Assembly (NCBI GenBank): GCA_017561105.1
Contig: JAFZDR010000229.1
Span: 1 to 11,118 of the forward strand
Length of the DNA: 11,118 nucleotides
Origin: Alistipes sp.
Lineage (GTDB): Bacteria; Bacteroidota; Bacteroidia; Bacteroidales; Rikenellaceae
Direction: 5' to 3'
The notes under the pieces are model-generated. The model searched no databases. It had not been told where the DNA came from and saw only the letters and a list, made by a program, of their open reading frames with translations. The number at the start of each line of letters is the position of its first letter. The first letter of the stretch is position 1. Positions 1 to 8,429 of this stretch are shown here, piece after piece. Made by a program: the position numbers and the translations under genes.

Positions 1-3000
1 CATGTTACCATTGCTACGATCGAACTGGATATCACCATAGTTCTTACAGCCATTGATATTGAGAGAAATCGAAGCGTAACGCGACTGATGGTTCATAGAG
101 TTGTTAGCCTGACCACAGTTTCCAACCATACCTCCGGCGAACGATGTACCATTGTAGCTTGTAATAACGCTTACTGCCTTCGAGTAGAAGGTGATGTTAC
201 CTCTATTCTCGCACTGGTTCATATCAATAGTCAAATTGGTGTACGGAATCTGAAGCGACGCTGTAGACCACGAAGATGAACCTGTACGACCAGTAACAAT
301 GTTAAGGGCCTGAGCAAGCATACCACCAGCACACTGGTTGAACGAAGCACGGTTCTCGCCATAATAGATATTACCAGAGTTGCTACACTGGTTGAAAGTA
401 AGAGTCTTCTTAATCAACGAGCTCTTGTACTCTGCCGAACGAACACGACAATCGAAGCAGTTTGCAACGATACCTGCCATATTGATATAGAAGCTCGAGT
501 AGCGTACAGCTGTTGACAAGCTGGTACCGAAACCGGTATTATCAATCTTGATATTACCCGAGTTAGAACAGCTGGTAAGAGTTGTATAGGTAGACAAGAC
601 ATCTCCCAACACACCTGCCATATTAACCATCTTTGCATAAGGAGCATCCGGCACGATAACCTCTGCACGGTTCTGGCAGTTGGTCAAGAAGTGCTTAATA
701 TCCTTTGCAGAGTGATCGTGGATACGACCTACAACACCTGCCAAGTTCATACGATAGAATGGACGGAGGTTAGTACGATCCGGGTCATCGATATCGGCAG
801 ACTGCGCCTCCTGTGTCGAGTCCGAAGTCCAGTCAAGCGAACTTGTCTGCTTAGTACACTCAGGCGAGCCGTAGATAGTGATCTTACCGGTCTCCTCGTT
901 AGTCAAACCTGCAAGAGTGATTGCGTATGTGGTAGATGCAGCCTCTGCTACGTATGTACGACCTACAACACCACCAATATCGAAACGCGACGATGCCATC
1001 TCGTTCCACTGGTCAATCTTGAGTGGGTTAGGGTTACATGTGTGCTCGATAGTTGCAGTATTTGTCGAAGCCAATACATTTGTATCTGTCTCACCTACAA
1101 CACCACCGATTGCGAGATCGTGATCGTGAAGCTGCTTCGACAAGAGAGCCTTATCCTTAGACTCGAACTGACGGCTCACGAGGTCACCTGCATTACCTGT
1201 CGAAACAATCTTACCATTATTTATACAATTATATATAGGTGTCTTAATAGCCTGACCTACGATACCACCGATGTATGCACCATCGGTAACGAGAGCGTGG
1301 TAGCGAACCTCACCATCATTAGTACACTCTGCAAGGCAACGAGCCGGCTGAGCATCAGACTCTGCTGTAGAGTAACTAGCAGCGAACTCAGCATATCCTG
1401 CAATACCACCCAAGTATGCAGTAGTAGGGAACTCGATAGCCTCACCGAAATCAGGAATCTCAGCAACACCCTCATTCTGCAAACCGCTAACTGCGCCATT
1501 TGCAGTGAGCTTGATATGACCTACAGCACCTCCCACATAGAGAAGTGGAGTAAAGCCCTTAGCATATACATTACCACGGTTAGTAGCGTTGAAGCCACTA
1601 CCTGCACCCGACAACTCGGCTGTACCAACGTATCCACCTACGTGTGCCCAAGTTGTAGCACGACCATCGAATGTGATGACACCGGTAGCAGTATTAACGA
1701 ACTCTACAGGGTGCTGCGACTCTGTGTAGATACCTGCATAACCACCGAGGTGGAGCTGCTCAGTTACACCCGAGAAGGTTACAGTACCTGCATTCTGTAC
1801 TCCTGGCACTACATCTGCAGTCTTATTAGCCTTGTTCGAGTCACCGAAGATACCACCCACGCGGGCAATCTTAAGAACGCTATTCTTAACTACTACATTA
1901 CCTTTATTTGTTACATAAGGGAAAGTACCACCGAACTCCTCGATGTACTTAGTTGTTGCAAGCACACCACCGGCATATACATACCAGCAGTTCGACTTAT
2001 CACCAACGATTACATCACCGCTGTTAGAACAGTTCTCAACATTGATACGGTTCTTACACAACGAGTTGATCGCAGATATATATATGGTACGAACATCACC
2101 GTTGTCGAACTCTACCTTACCGCTGTTATCGCACTGAACGATATCGCACTCCGACTTCACATAACCAACAATCGCTGAAACATAGATTGCATTCATTGAA
2201 GATGTTTCGGTTGGTTTAGCCGCCTCCATCGCAAGAGTAGTCTCAACATACACCTTACCGCTATTGCTACAGCCTTCAACCTTATCAGAGTCAACTATAC
2301 CGACACAACCAGACGCTACAACATGACCGTTACCGCAATATGTATAAGCAGTAGTCACATTACCCTCATTCTGGCAGTTTTTAGTTACGGTAGGCTCAGA
2401 AAGCTTGAGCAAAGCCTGTGTACCCAAACGTGCACCGAATACGCCACCGATACCTGAAACATTCTCTGCAGAATCCTCATCTACGTGGTTTCCTGACAAC
2501 GATCCGCGTACGTCGATTACACCGGTCGACTTATTACCACAATTTTCAGCCTTATCAGACCAACAAACACCTACAACACCTCCGAGGTGCAATACGGTGT
2601 TACCTGTCTTTCCCTTCTGTGTATGAGTTACACACTCACCCAAGTAGGTAATCGAACCCGAGTTGTAGCACTCCGATACCAAAGCGGTATTCTTCTCAAC
2701 AACTGCAGCTACACCACCGATACGAGCGCTTGTAACAATCTTGAAGTTTGCGTTCAAGTTTACGTGACCGCTATTCTCGCAATCTACGAGCTGATTTTTA
2801 ACAGATTCGTCAGTGTTTGCCTCCAACTTACCGATAACACCACCGATGTTGGCTGTTGTTACCTGCTCGTTGATAGTCATCGAGCCCTGGTTTACGCATC
2901 GCTCAACCGAAACCGAAGCAGCACCGATAACGCCACCCCAATCCAAGTCGTGCATAGCCTCACGGATCTCAAGGTTACCTGTATTTGTGTTATCAGTGAA

Positions 3001-4557
3001 TGTACCGGCTGTAACGTAACCTGCAACACCACCGATAAATGGAGTTACCTTTGTGTTGTTCGAAGCATCATCCCAAACGATAGTACCGTTGCTTGTACAC
3101 TCCGACACTACAGGCTGAGTCTCGCCCGAAGCGCAAGCGTAACCTACAACACCACCAAAGCATGGAGTGTAGAGAGCATCGCCATCAGGACCTGCTACGC
3201 TAACTGTTACATTAACATTGCTCTTGACAATAGATACCTCAGCACCATATACTGTACCTACAGCACCACCGACATTTACCAAGTCGTAGTTTGCGTTTGC
3301 TGTAACATTAGGATTCTTGTACTCGATAGAACCTGCAACCGAACAGTTGAAGATCTTACCGCCTACTGCCAAAGAGCGAGCGAGCAAACCAACCTTGCTG
3401 TTGCTCTCCTCAACAATGTTACCCTCAACATTCAAGTTAGAGATCTGAGCCACAACATTCTCACCAAAGAGAGGCTCTGTTAAGCCCTTAATTGTGAAGT
3501 GGCGACCCTCGAACGGCAAAGTGTAACCCTCGATAGTATTGAAGCCCTTCTCTGTTACATCTACATCAGCGGTGAGCAATGCACCCGAGTATGTAGTGTT
3601 AAAAGTGCCATTCTTAACCATCTCTGCAAACGACAACAACTCTGCGTCGCTGCCGATGAGATACATGTTGCTGTCTGCCGAGAACTCAACCTCTGGGAAC
3701 TCACGCACCTTACCTGCTTTGAGAGCATACTCCTCAGAGCCCTTGAAAGTTCTAACGCAAACCTGGCCGTTGTTTGCAACGAAGTTAACCTCGAAGCCCG
3801 AATATGAGCCGTGAGGAACTGCGATGTAGAATACCGCGCCATTCTCGTCGAGTGTGTAGCTGTCGTTCTCGAAGTTGTAGAAGACAGTCGAAGTTGTACC
3901 CTCGCGAGCTGTAATTGCGCCGGTCTGCTCATCATTCTCGTCATTGCTGCCGCAATAAACATCGAAGACTCCCGCGATAGGCTCAGCACCAACAGTCGCA
4001 ACCGAAACATACTTCAAGTCAACTGTTGCACCCGCTGCAGCCTTAACAGGGAAACGAAGCACGGTCGAGAGGTGGTGCATCTGAATATCAGAGAAACCAT
4101 CCGACCAAGAGTGCATCGGAGCTGCACCTTGTGCGAAAGTACCCTCGGTGTGCATCTGATTTACAGCAAACACTACCGGATACAAACCGCTACCGCTATT
4201 CACCGCTACATCTTCACCCGGATAAGGGTAAACAATGTGATACGGAATAGTCGAGCCAAGAGGCAAATCAAAAACTGCAATCGACTTATTCTCCTCGTTA
4301 ATTGCAATGTTGGTGGTTGGCTTACCATTTACGGCAAGAACATCACCCTCACTCCAAAAAACAGGATACTTTCCGTCAACCTTCTCGCCCAATTCTGTAC
4401 GAGTAGGAGTAGGAAGAGCCACCTGCAGCGTCTTGACCTCACCACTTCCATTGACTGACCCCGATACTACCGGAGCCAAGTCCTCGGTTGAATCTTGCAC
4501 GCAAGAGTAAGTTGCGAGCAGAACTACCGCCATCAAAAGTTTAGTAAAATTTTTCAC
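1..4557 (-). CDS. Giant repeat-rich fimbrillin-like surface lipoprotein (C-terminus outside window)
   Basis: The frame is open for all 1519 codons from a GTG at 4557 to the left edge, so the protein is partial. No ATG lies between the upstream in-frame stop and the GTG. The GTG start gives a lipoprotein signal, KNFTKLLMAVVLLATYSC, with the lipidated Cys at residue 19, followed by an acidic stretch (QDSTED) like that of surface-exported Bacteroidetes lipoproteins. Residues about 50-290 resemble a Mfa-like/fimbrillin domain: TPTRTELG at 50-57, then WSEGD at 68-72. From residue about 298 a GLUG-type region begins (LIGSDAELLSFAEMV), with FEGRHFTIKGL. From about residue 429 to the edge there are about 25 degenerate units with GGxVG-like cores (GGVVG, GGIAG, AGVLG) alternating with CxNSGxI-like turns, roughly 44 residues apart. 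I infer a beta-solenoid adhesin or scaffold at the cell surface. Its ligand is unknown. Confidence 0.88.
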   Translation of the reverse strand, partial: MKNFTKLLMAVVLLATYSCVQDSTEDLAPVVSGSVNGSGEVKTLQVALPTPTRTELGEKVDGKYPVFWSEGDVLAVNGKPTTNIAINEENKSIAVFDLPLGSTIPYHIVYPYPGEDVAVNSGSGLYPVVFAVNQMHTEGTFAQGAAPMHSWSDGFSDIQMHHLSTVLRFPVKAAAGATVDLKYVSVATVGAEPIAGVFDVYCGSNDENDEQTGAITAREGTTSTVFYNFENDSYTLDENGAVFYIAVPHGSYSGFEVNFVANNGQVCVRTFKGSEEYALKAGKVREFPEVEFSADSNMYLIGSDAELLSFAEMVKNGTFNTTYSGALLTADVDVTEKGFNTIEGYTLPFEGRHFTIKGLTEPLFGENVVAQISNLNVEGNIVEESNSKVGLLARSLAVGGKIFNCSVAGSIEYKNPNVTANANYDLVNVGGAVGTVYGAEVSIVKSNVNVTVSVAGPDGDALYTPCFGGVVGYACASGETQPVVSECTSNGTIVWDDASNNTKVTPFIGGVAGYVTAGTFTDNTNTGNLEIREAMHDLDWGGVIGAASVSVERCVNQGSMTINEQVTTANIGGVIGKLEANTDESVKNQLVDCENSGHVNLNANFKIVTSARIGGVAAVVEKNTALVSECYNSGSITYLGECVTHTQKGKTGNTVLHLGGVVGVCWSDKAENCGNKSTGVIDVRGSLSGNHVDEDSAENVSGIGGVFGARLGTQALLKLSEPTVTKNCQNEGNVTTAYTYCGNGHVVASGCVGIVDSDKVEGCSNSGKVYVETTLAMEAAKPTETSSMNAIYVSAIVGYVKSECDIVQCDNSGKVEFDNGDVRTIYISAINSLCKNRINVENCSNSGDVIVGDKSNCWYVYAGGVLATTKYIEEFGGTFPYVTNKGNVVVKNSVLKIARVGGIFGDSNKANKTADVVPGVQNAGTVTFSGVTEQLHLGGYAGIYTESQHPVEFVNTATGVITFDGRATTWAHVGGYVGTAELSGAGSGFNATNRGNVYAKGFTPLLYVGGAVGHIKLTANGAVSGLQNEGVAEIPDFGEAIEFPTTAYLGGIAGYAEFAASYSTAESDAQPARCLAECTNDGEVRYHALVTDGAYIGGIVGQAIKTPIYNCINNGKIVSTGNAGDLVSRQFESKDKALLSKQLHDHDLAIGGVVGETDTNVLASTNTATIEHTCNPNPLKIDQWNEMASSRFDIGGVVGRTYVAEAASTTYAITLAGLTNEETGKITIYGSPECTKQTSSLDWTSDSTQEAQSADIDDPDRTNLRPFYRMNLAGVVGRIHDHSAKDIKHFLTNCQNRAEVIVPDAPYAKMVNMAGVLGDVLSTYTTLTSCSNSGNIKIDNTGFGTSLSTAVRYSSFYINMAGIVANCFDCRVRSAEYKSSLIKKTLTFNQCSNSGNIYYGENRASFNQCAGGMLAQALNIVTGRTGSSSWSTASLQIPYTNLTIDMNQCENRGNITFYSKAVSVITSYNGTSFAGGMVGNCGQANNSMNHQSRYASISLNINGCKNYGDIQFDRSNGNM

Positions 4558-4936
4558 GCTAATAGTTTTTTGAATTTGATTAGTTAAAAATTTTGTTTGT
4601 TGTTTGTTTTGTTTATTTCGTTTTCGTCTTTTTCAGTCATCATCTCGCGGGCTTTACCTCACACACACGCTATATACGCGCGTAAAAGACAAAAAAGACA
4701 TTCGTCTTGCACAACGCAAGGCGACATCCTTCCCTTTTACAGGCCTGCAATAGCGCTACAAGCCCTCATAATTAGCACATTTTCATAAGTTTAAGGTACC
4801 TGCGTACAAAAACCGCTAAATCTTCGTACGACTTTTCTGTTCCAATTGGTTTTGCAAAATTACAAATTATTTCGACAAGAACAACTTTTTTTGACGATTT
4901 TTCGCCATAATTATTCAACATATTTTCGACAATTTC
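4558..4936. other. Intergenic region holding the long leader of the giant lipoprotein gene
   Basis: This 379-nt AT-rich stretch separates ung from the lipoprotein gene, both on the minus strand. I find no convincing gene: the short open frames here lack recognisable products. It holds a candidate minus-strand promoter near 4855-4885, a 10-bp palindrome (TACGCGCGTA) at 4675-4684, and a small inverted repeat near 4714-4728 (CTTGC, 5-nt loop, GCAAG). If the promoter is right, the lipoprotein mRNA has a leader of about 290 nt. No strong intrinsic terminator for ung is visible. Confidence 0.6.
4855..4885 (-). promoter_or_regulatory. Candidate Bacteroidetes promoter for the giant lipoprotein
   Basis: On the minus strand TAATTTTG (4862-4855) matches the -7 consensus TAnnTTTG. 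GTTG (4885-4882) sits 19 nt upstream as a -33 element. Transcription would start near 4848 and run toward the GTG at 4557. I saw no other full TAnnTTTG match on this strand in the intergenic region. The call rests on motif and spacing only. Confidence 0.45.
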
Positions 4937-5599
4937 CTACCACTCTATCGCAACTTTCCCATTTGCAGCAAGATAGGCATTTGCTTTCGAAAAATGGCGC
5001 GAGCCGAAAAATCCTCTGTAAACAGAGAGTGGCGACGGATGCACCGCCTTCAAGACCAAGTTGCGGGTCGGATCGACCATTGCACCCTTCTTCTGGGCAT
5101 AGCTACCCCACAGCATATAGACAACGCCCTCTTTTTTCTCGGCAATAAGGCGCACAACCGCATCGGTAAAACGCTCCCATCCGCGACCGGAATGCGAGGC
5201 TGCTTCGTGAGCTCGAACGGTCAAAACTGCGTTCAACATAAGCACCCCCTGCTCGGCCCAGCGATCAAGATTTCCGCTCATCGGAACAGGCTTGCCGATA
5301 TCCTCGGAAACCTCCTTGAAAATGTTGCGCAACGAGGGTGGAAAATCGACTCCGTCATCGACCGAAAAGCACAAGCCATTTGCCTGGCCATCACCGTGAT
5401 ACGGATCTTGGCCAATAATCACAACCTTCAACTTATCGAGGGGGCATTTATCGAATGCGCGGAAGATGTTTCGCGCCGCCGGAAATATCTGTTGCGAGGC
5501 ATATTCCGCCTTCACAAAATCGACCAATTCGGCAAAATAGGGCTTATCAAACTCCTCTTGAAGCAACGCCTTCCAATCTTCGGCAATACGAACATCCAT
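4937..5599 (-). CDS. ung: Uracil-DNA glycosylase, family 1
   Basis: This 220-residue protein excises uracil from DNA as the first step of base excision repair in the cytoplasm. All the family 1 motifs are present: GQDPYHG at 63-69 with catalytic Asp65 and Tyr67, Phe78 in LCFSV for stacking on the base, Asn123 in MLNAVLTV for uracil recognition, and HPSPLS at 187-192 with catalytic His187 and the DNA-intercalating Leu191. The spacing nearly equals that of E. coli Ung (D64, Y66, F77, N123, H187, L191), and the length is normal. The ATG at 5599 places the motifs correctly. The gene is divergent from galM. A weak -7-like TATCTTCG lies at 5637-5630 on the minus strand. It looks intact and ordinary, with no functional link visible to its neighbours. 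Confidence 0.97.
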   Translation of the reverse strand: MDVRIAEDWKALLQEEFDKPYFAELVDFVKAEYASQQIFPAARNIFRAFDKCPLDKLKVVIIGQDPYHGDGQANGLCFSVDDGVDFPPSLRNIFKEVSEDIGKPVPMSGNLDRWAEQGVLMLNAVLTVRAHEAASHSGRGWERFTDAVVRLIAEKKEGVVYMLWGSYAQKKGAMVDPTRNLVLKAVHPSPLSVYRGFFGSRHFSKANAYLAANGKVAIEW

Positions 5600-5657
5600 C
5601 TTTATCTGATTTTTTGAGGTTTTACGAGAGCGAAGATAATAATTTTATACGAAAGAA

Positions 5658-5689
5658 TTGCACTTTTCTCCGATTTTTTACTACCTTTG
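5658..5689 (+). promoter_or_regulatory. Promoter of the galM-deoD-nuclease cluster
   Basis: TACCTTTG at 5682-5689 matches the Bacteroidetes -7 element TAnnTTTG, and TTG at 5658-5660 provides a -33 element 21 nt upstream. The predicted start near 5696 leaves a leader of about 22 nt before the galM ATG at 5719. Nothing closer to a Shine-Dalgarno sequence than AT-rich DNA precedes the ATG, as is usual in this phylum. Confidence 0.65.
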
Positions 5690-5718
5690 TCTTAGACAAC
5701 TATTAAAATTTATAATAT

Positions 5719-6843
5719 ATGAAGACTCTATTTACACTCTTGTTGGCTGCATTGGCAATTTCGTGCACCAACAACTCGGGCAAAATCGCCCTCTTGAACG
5801 AGAATGATTTCAAGACAACAGTTGACGGCAAGGAGGTATCTCTCTACACCCTTCGCAATGGCGACCTCGTAATGCAGGTTACAAACTATGGTGCACGCGT
5901 GGTATCACTCTGGGCACCCGATCGCAACGGCAACTACGCCGATGTTGAGATTGGCTACGAGAACATCGACCGCTACATCAACAACACAGGCGAGCGCTAC
6001 TTCGGAGCTGTTGTAGGTCCGGTAGCAAACCGCATTGCAAACGGCAAGTTTGTGCTCGACGGCAAGGAGTACACCCTTCCGCAGAACAACAACGGCCAGA
6101 CACTCCACGGAGGCACTCTCGGCGTTGACCGCATCGTTTGGGATGTTAAGTCGTGTAACGAGAACGAGATCGTATTCACCACTACCCTTCCTGATGGTCA
6201 GGACGGCTTCCCTGCAAATCGTTCAATCGAGATGACCTACCGTTTGACCGAGAATAACGAGTTTACAGTTCTCTACTCGGCAACAACCGATGCAAAGACC
6301 GTATTCAACATTTCGCACCACTCGTTCTTCAACCTTGAGGGCGACGGTGAGGGTACAATTCTCGACCATATCTTGACTATTAAGAGTAAGGCTATTACAC
6401 CTGTAAATGAGGTACTTATCCCTACAGGCGAGCTTATGTGCGTAAAGAACACTCCGTTCGATTTCAACGAGCCGCACGCCATTGGAGAACGCGTAAACGA
6501 GGAGCATGTACAGCTCAAGATGGGTGCAGGTTACGACCACAACTGGGCACTCGATCGTGAGGATGACGGCAAGGTTATCAAGGTGGCTGATGTATACTCT
6601 CCAAAGAGCGGTCGCGGTATGGAGGTTCACACCGACCAGATCGGTTTGCAGTTCTACTGCGGTAACTTCTTCGACGGCAAGTGCTACACAAAGTTTGGCA
6701 AGCCTGTACTCTATCGCGGTGCTATTGCTCTCGAAACACAGCGTTATCCTGACGCTCCTAACCAGCCATCGTTCCCAAGCATTGAGCTCAACCCTGGCGA
6801 TGTTTACACACACACTTGTACCTATAAATTCTACGCAAAATAG
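5719..6843 (+). CDS. galM: Aldose 1-epimerase (mutarotase), lipoprotein
   Basis: This 374-residue enzyme interconverts alpha and beta anomers of aldoses such as galactose or glucose. The N-terminus (MKTLFTLLLAALAISC) is a lipoprotein signal with Cys16, so the enzyme should be anchored at the envelope rather than cytoplasmic like E. coli GalM. Family motifs follow in order: GPVANRIANGKF at 100-111 with the substrate Arg, TLHGG at 128-132 with His130, NISHHSFFNL at 197-206 with His201 as the likely general acid, YDHNW at 272-276 with Asp273, and ALETQRYPDAPN at 337-348 with Glu339 as the likely general base. All catalytic residues are present and the length is typical plus signal. It leads a cluster, ending 9 nt before deoD. 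Substrate specificity cannot be read from sequence; a role in nucleoside-derived or dietary sugar use is inference. Confidence 0.95.
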   Translation: MKTLFTLLLAALAISCTNNSGKIALLNENDFKTTVDGKEVSLYTLRNGDLVMQVTNYGARVVSLWAPDRNGNYADVEIGYENIDRYINNTGERYFGAVVGPVANRIANGKFVLDGKEYTLPQNNNGQTLHGGTLGVDRIVWDVKSCNENEIVFTTTLPDGQDGFPANRSIEMTYRLTENNEFTVLYSATTDAKTVFNISHHSFFNLEGDGEGTILDHILTIKSKAITPVNEVLIPTGELMCVKNTPFDFNEPHAIGERVNEEHVQLKMGAGYDHNWALDREDDGKVIKVADVYSPKSGRGMEVHTDQIGLQFYCGNFFDGKCYTKFGKPVLYRGAIALETQRYPDAPNQPSFPSIELNPGDVYTHTCTYKFYAK

Positions 6844-6852
6844 CAGAATAGT

Positions 6853-7566
6853 ATGGCAGATTTAACACCTACTCCACATATCGGAGCCAAGTTTGGCGAG
6901 ATTGCCGAGCGCGTCATTATGGCGGGCGATCCGTTGCGTGCAAAGTTTATGGCCGAGCGCTACCTCGAGAATCCTAAATTGGTAAACCAGGTGCGCGGAA
7001 TGTACTGTTACACCGGCACTTACAAGGGTAAGAAGGTTTCGGTAATGGGTCACGGAATGGGTATCTCGTCGATTAGTATTTACACCTTCGAGCTCTACGC
7101 ATTCTACGGTGTAAAGCGCATTATCCGCACAGGTTCATGCAGCTCATATCAGCCCGATTTGCACGTTGGCGACATTATCATCGCGCAGGGTGCTTGCGAC
7201 AACTCAAACTATGCGGCACAATACAACCTTCCGGGAACTTTTGCACCGATTGCAACCTACGAATTATTGAGTGCTGCTGTCGAGAAGGCGAAGGCTATGG
7301 GCGTAAAATATGCGGTCGGCAACATCCTTGCATCGGAGATCTTCTACAACGACGATCCCGAGGCGTGGAAGAAGTGGCAGAAGATGGGCGTTTTGGGCGT
7401 TGAAATGGAGGCCTCTGCACTCTATATGAACGCAGCACGCAGTGGCAACGAGGCTCTATGCATCTGCACCGTTTCGGACTCGCTCGTAACCCACGAAGAG
7501 ACCACTGCCGAGCAGCGCGAGAAGACCTTTACCGATATGATGGAGATTGCTTTTGAGATCATCTAA
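6853..7566 (+). CDS. deoD: Purine nucleoside phosphorylase, DeoD type
   Basis: This 237-residue enzyme cleaves purine (deoxy)ribonucleosides with phosphate, giving free base and (deoxy)ribose 1-phosphate in purine salvage; the family is a cytoplasmic hexamer. Active-site residues align with E. coli DeoD at a constant offset of five: His9, Gly25 and Arg29 in MAGDPLRAK (23-31), Arg48, Arg92 and Ser95 in RTGSC, Glu184-Met185-Glu186 in GVEMEAS (182-188), Ser208 and Asp209 in TVSDS, and Arg222. Asp209 corresponds to the proton donor that allows 6-amino purines to be used, so adenosine should be accepted along with inosine and guanosine. The length is normal. It begins 9 nt after galM and ends 10 nt before the nuclease start, so co-transcription is likely. 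Confidence 0.96.
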   Translation: MADLTPTPHIGAKFGEIAERVIMAGDPLRAKFMAERYLENPKLVNQVRGMYCYTGTYKGKKVSVMGHGMGISSISIYTFELYAFYGVKRIIRTGSCSSYQPDLHVGDIIIAQGACDNSNYAAQYNLPGTFAPIATYELLSAAVEKAKAMGVKYAVGNILASEIFYNDDPEAWKKWQKMGVLGVEMEASALYMNAARSGNEALCICTVSDSLVTHEETTAEQREKTFTDMMEIAFEII

Positions 7567-7576
7567 CCAAGTGACT

Positions 7577-8362
7577 ATGAAGAGATTTATCATCATCGTG
7601 ATTGTATCGTCGTTCATCGGCATAAATAGTGCAATGGCATGGGCAGGTCTCGGGCACCGCACCGTGGTCGAGATTGCAAAACTACACCTCACCGAGAAGA
7701 CCAAGGAGAATGTCGCGAAGTACCTTCCATACGACATCACCAAGGATGCGACATGGATGGACAAAAATCGTCTTAAGTCGCCTTGGCCATACTCAAACGA
7801 TTGGCACTCATACTATTACGACGCCAAGCTCCGCCACGATCCAAATCGTAAAATTGCGCACGGCGACACTATGCGTGCGCTCGATTTGGCAGATCGCAAC
7901 CTATCGATGTACCGAGAGTTGTCGGACTCGGCTGTAGTCTATAACATCCGTATGATACTCCACTTTGTGGGCGATATGCACTGCCCTTCGCACTGCAAGT
8001 TGATTAACGGCCGCGACGACAAGGGTAAGGTCTATTTCCAAGGTAAAAAGCATGGCTCTTTCCACGGATTTTACGACAAAATGCCATCTGCAATCTATGG
8101 CAACATCTCGCCTGCAAAGCTTGCTGCAAAGCTCGACACCTACTCGAAGGGAAAGATTAAGCGCACCTGCAAGGGCGATCACCACGAGTGGGCCAAAGAG
8201 TGTATGCGATTTACGAATGTAATTCACCAGTGGAATCCAAACAACGGTTCACAAGAGTTACGCGATGACACCATCGAGCTATCGAAAGAGCTGATTGACA
8301 CGCAGTTGCGCCATGCAGGCTATCGCCTTGCACACCTTCTGAACAAATACTTCGGCGAGTAG
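7577..8362 (+). CDS. Secreted S1/P1-family zinc nuclease
   Basis: I choose the ATG at 7577 (MKRFIIIVIV) because it follows the deoD stop by 10 nt and starts a clean signal peptide; an in-frame earlier ATG at 7547 would overlap deoD. The 261-residue product has a signal ending in AMA with cleavage before Trp22. S1/P1 nucleases use that N-terminal Trp to bind zinc. The full trinuclear zinc set is present with P1-like spacing: Trp22, His27, Asp62, His77, His129, Asp133, His139, His163 and Asp167 (motifs WAGLGH, DWHSY, LHFVGDMHCPSH, FHGFYD). The family cuts single-stranded DNA and RNA to 5'-nucleotides, here in the periplasm or outside. With deoD upstream, it plausibly feeds nucleic acid scavenging. 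It has no lipobox, so it should be soluble. Confidence 0.93.
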   Translation: MKRFIIIVIVSSFIGINSAMAWAGLGHRTVVEIAKLHLTEKTKENVAKYLPYDITKDATWMDKNRLKSPWPYSNDWHSYYYDAKLRHDPNRKIAHGDTMRALDLADRNLSMYRELSDSAVVYNIRMILHFVGDMHCPSHCKLINGRDDKGKVYFQGKKHGSFHGFYDKMPSAIYGNISPAKLAAKLDTYSKGKIKRTCKGDHHEWAKECMRFTNVIHQWNPNNGSQELRDDTIELSKELIDTQLRHAGYRLAHLLNKYFGE

Positions 8363-8429
8363 TAGTCCGACTAAGATTTTGTTGCATAGTTTTTGTAGAT
8401 TTTGGGATGAACCAATAATACAATAAACT

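Noticed and set aside
691..2178. A 495-codon open frame on the plus strand (also 2587-3483 and 3811-4458).
   Set aside because: These lie exactly codon-on-codon antisense to the giant lipoprotein. They stay open because the sense strand avoids the TTA, CTA and TCA codons that would read as stops. The products are low-complexity strings rich in Thr, Cys and Asn with no domain, so they are shadows.
4675..4684. Perfect 10-bp palindrome TACGCGCGTA in the lipoprotein leader.
   Set aside because: It is too short and isolated to call an operator or recombination site without a second copy or a known binding protein.
4597..5148. Two plus-strand open frames (4597-4788 and 4846-5148).
   Set aside because: Their starts lie in AT-rich non-coding sequence, the second runs antisense into ung, and neither product resembles a known protein.
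4994..5617. A 207-codon plus-strand open frame over ung.
   Set aside because: It is antisense to a gene with complete uracil-DNA glycosylase motifs and has no recognisable protein features.
6223..6813. A 196-codon minus-strand open frame inside galM.
   Set aside because: It is antisense to an intact epimerase whose catalytic residues are all present.
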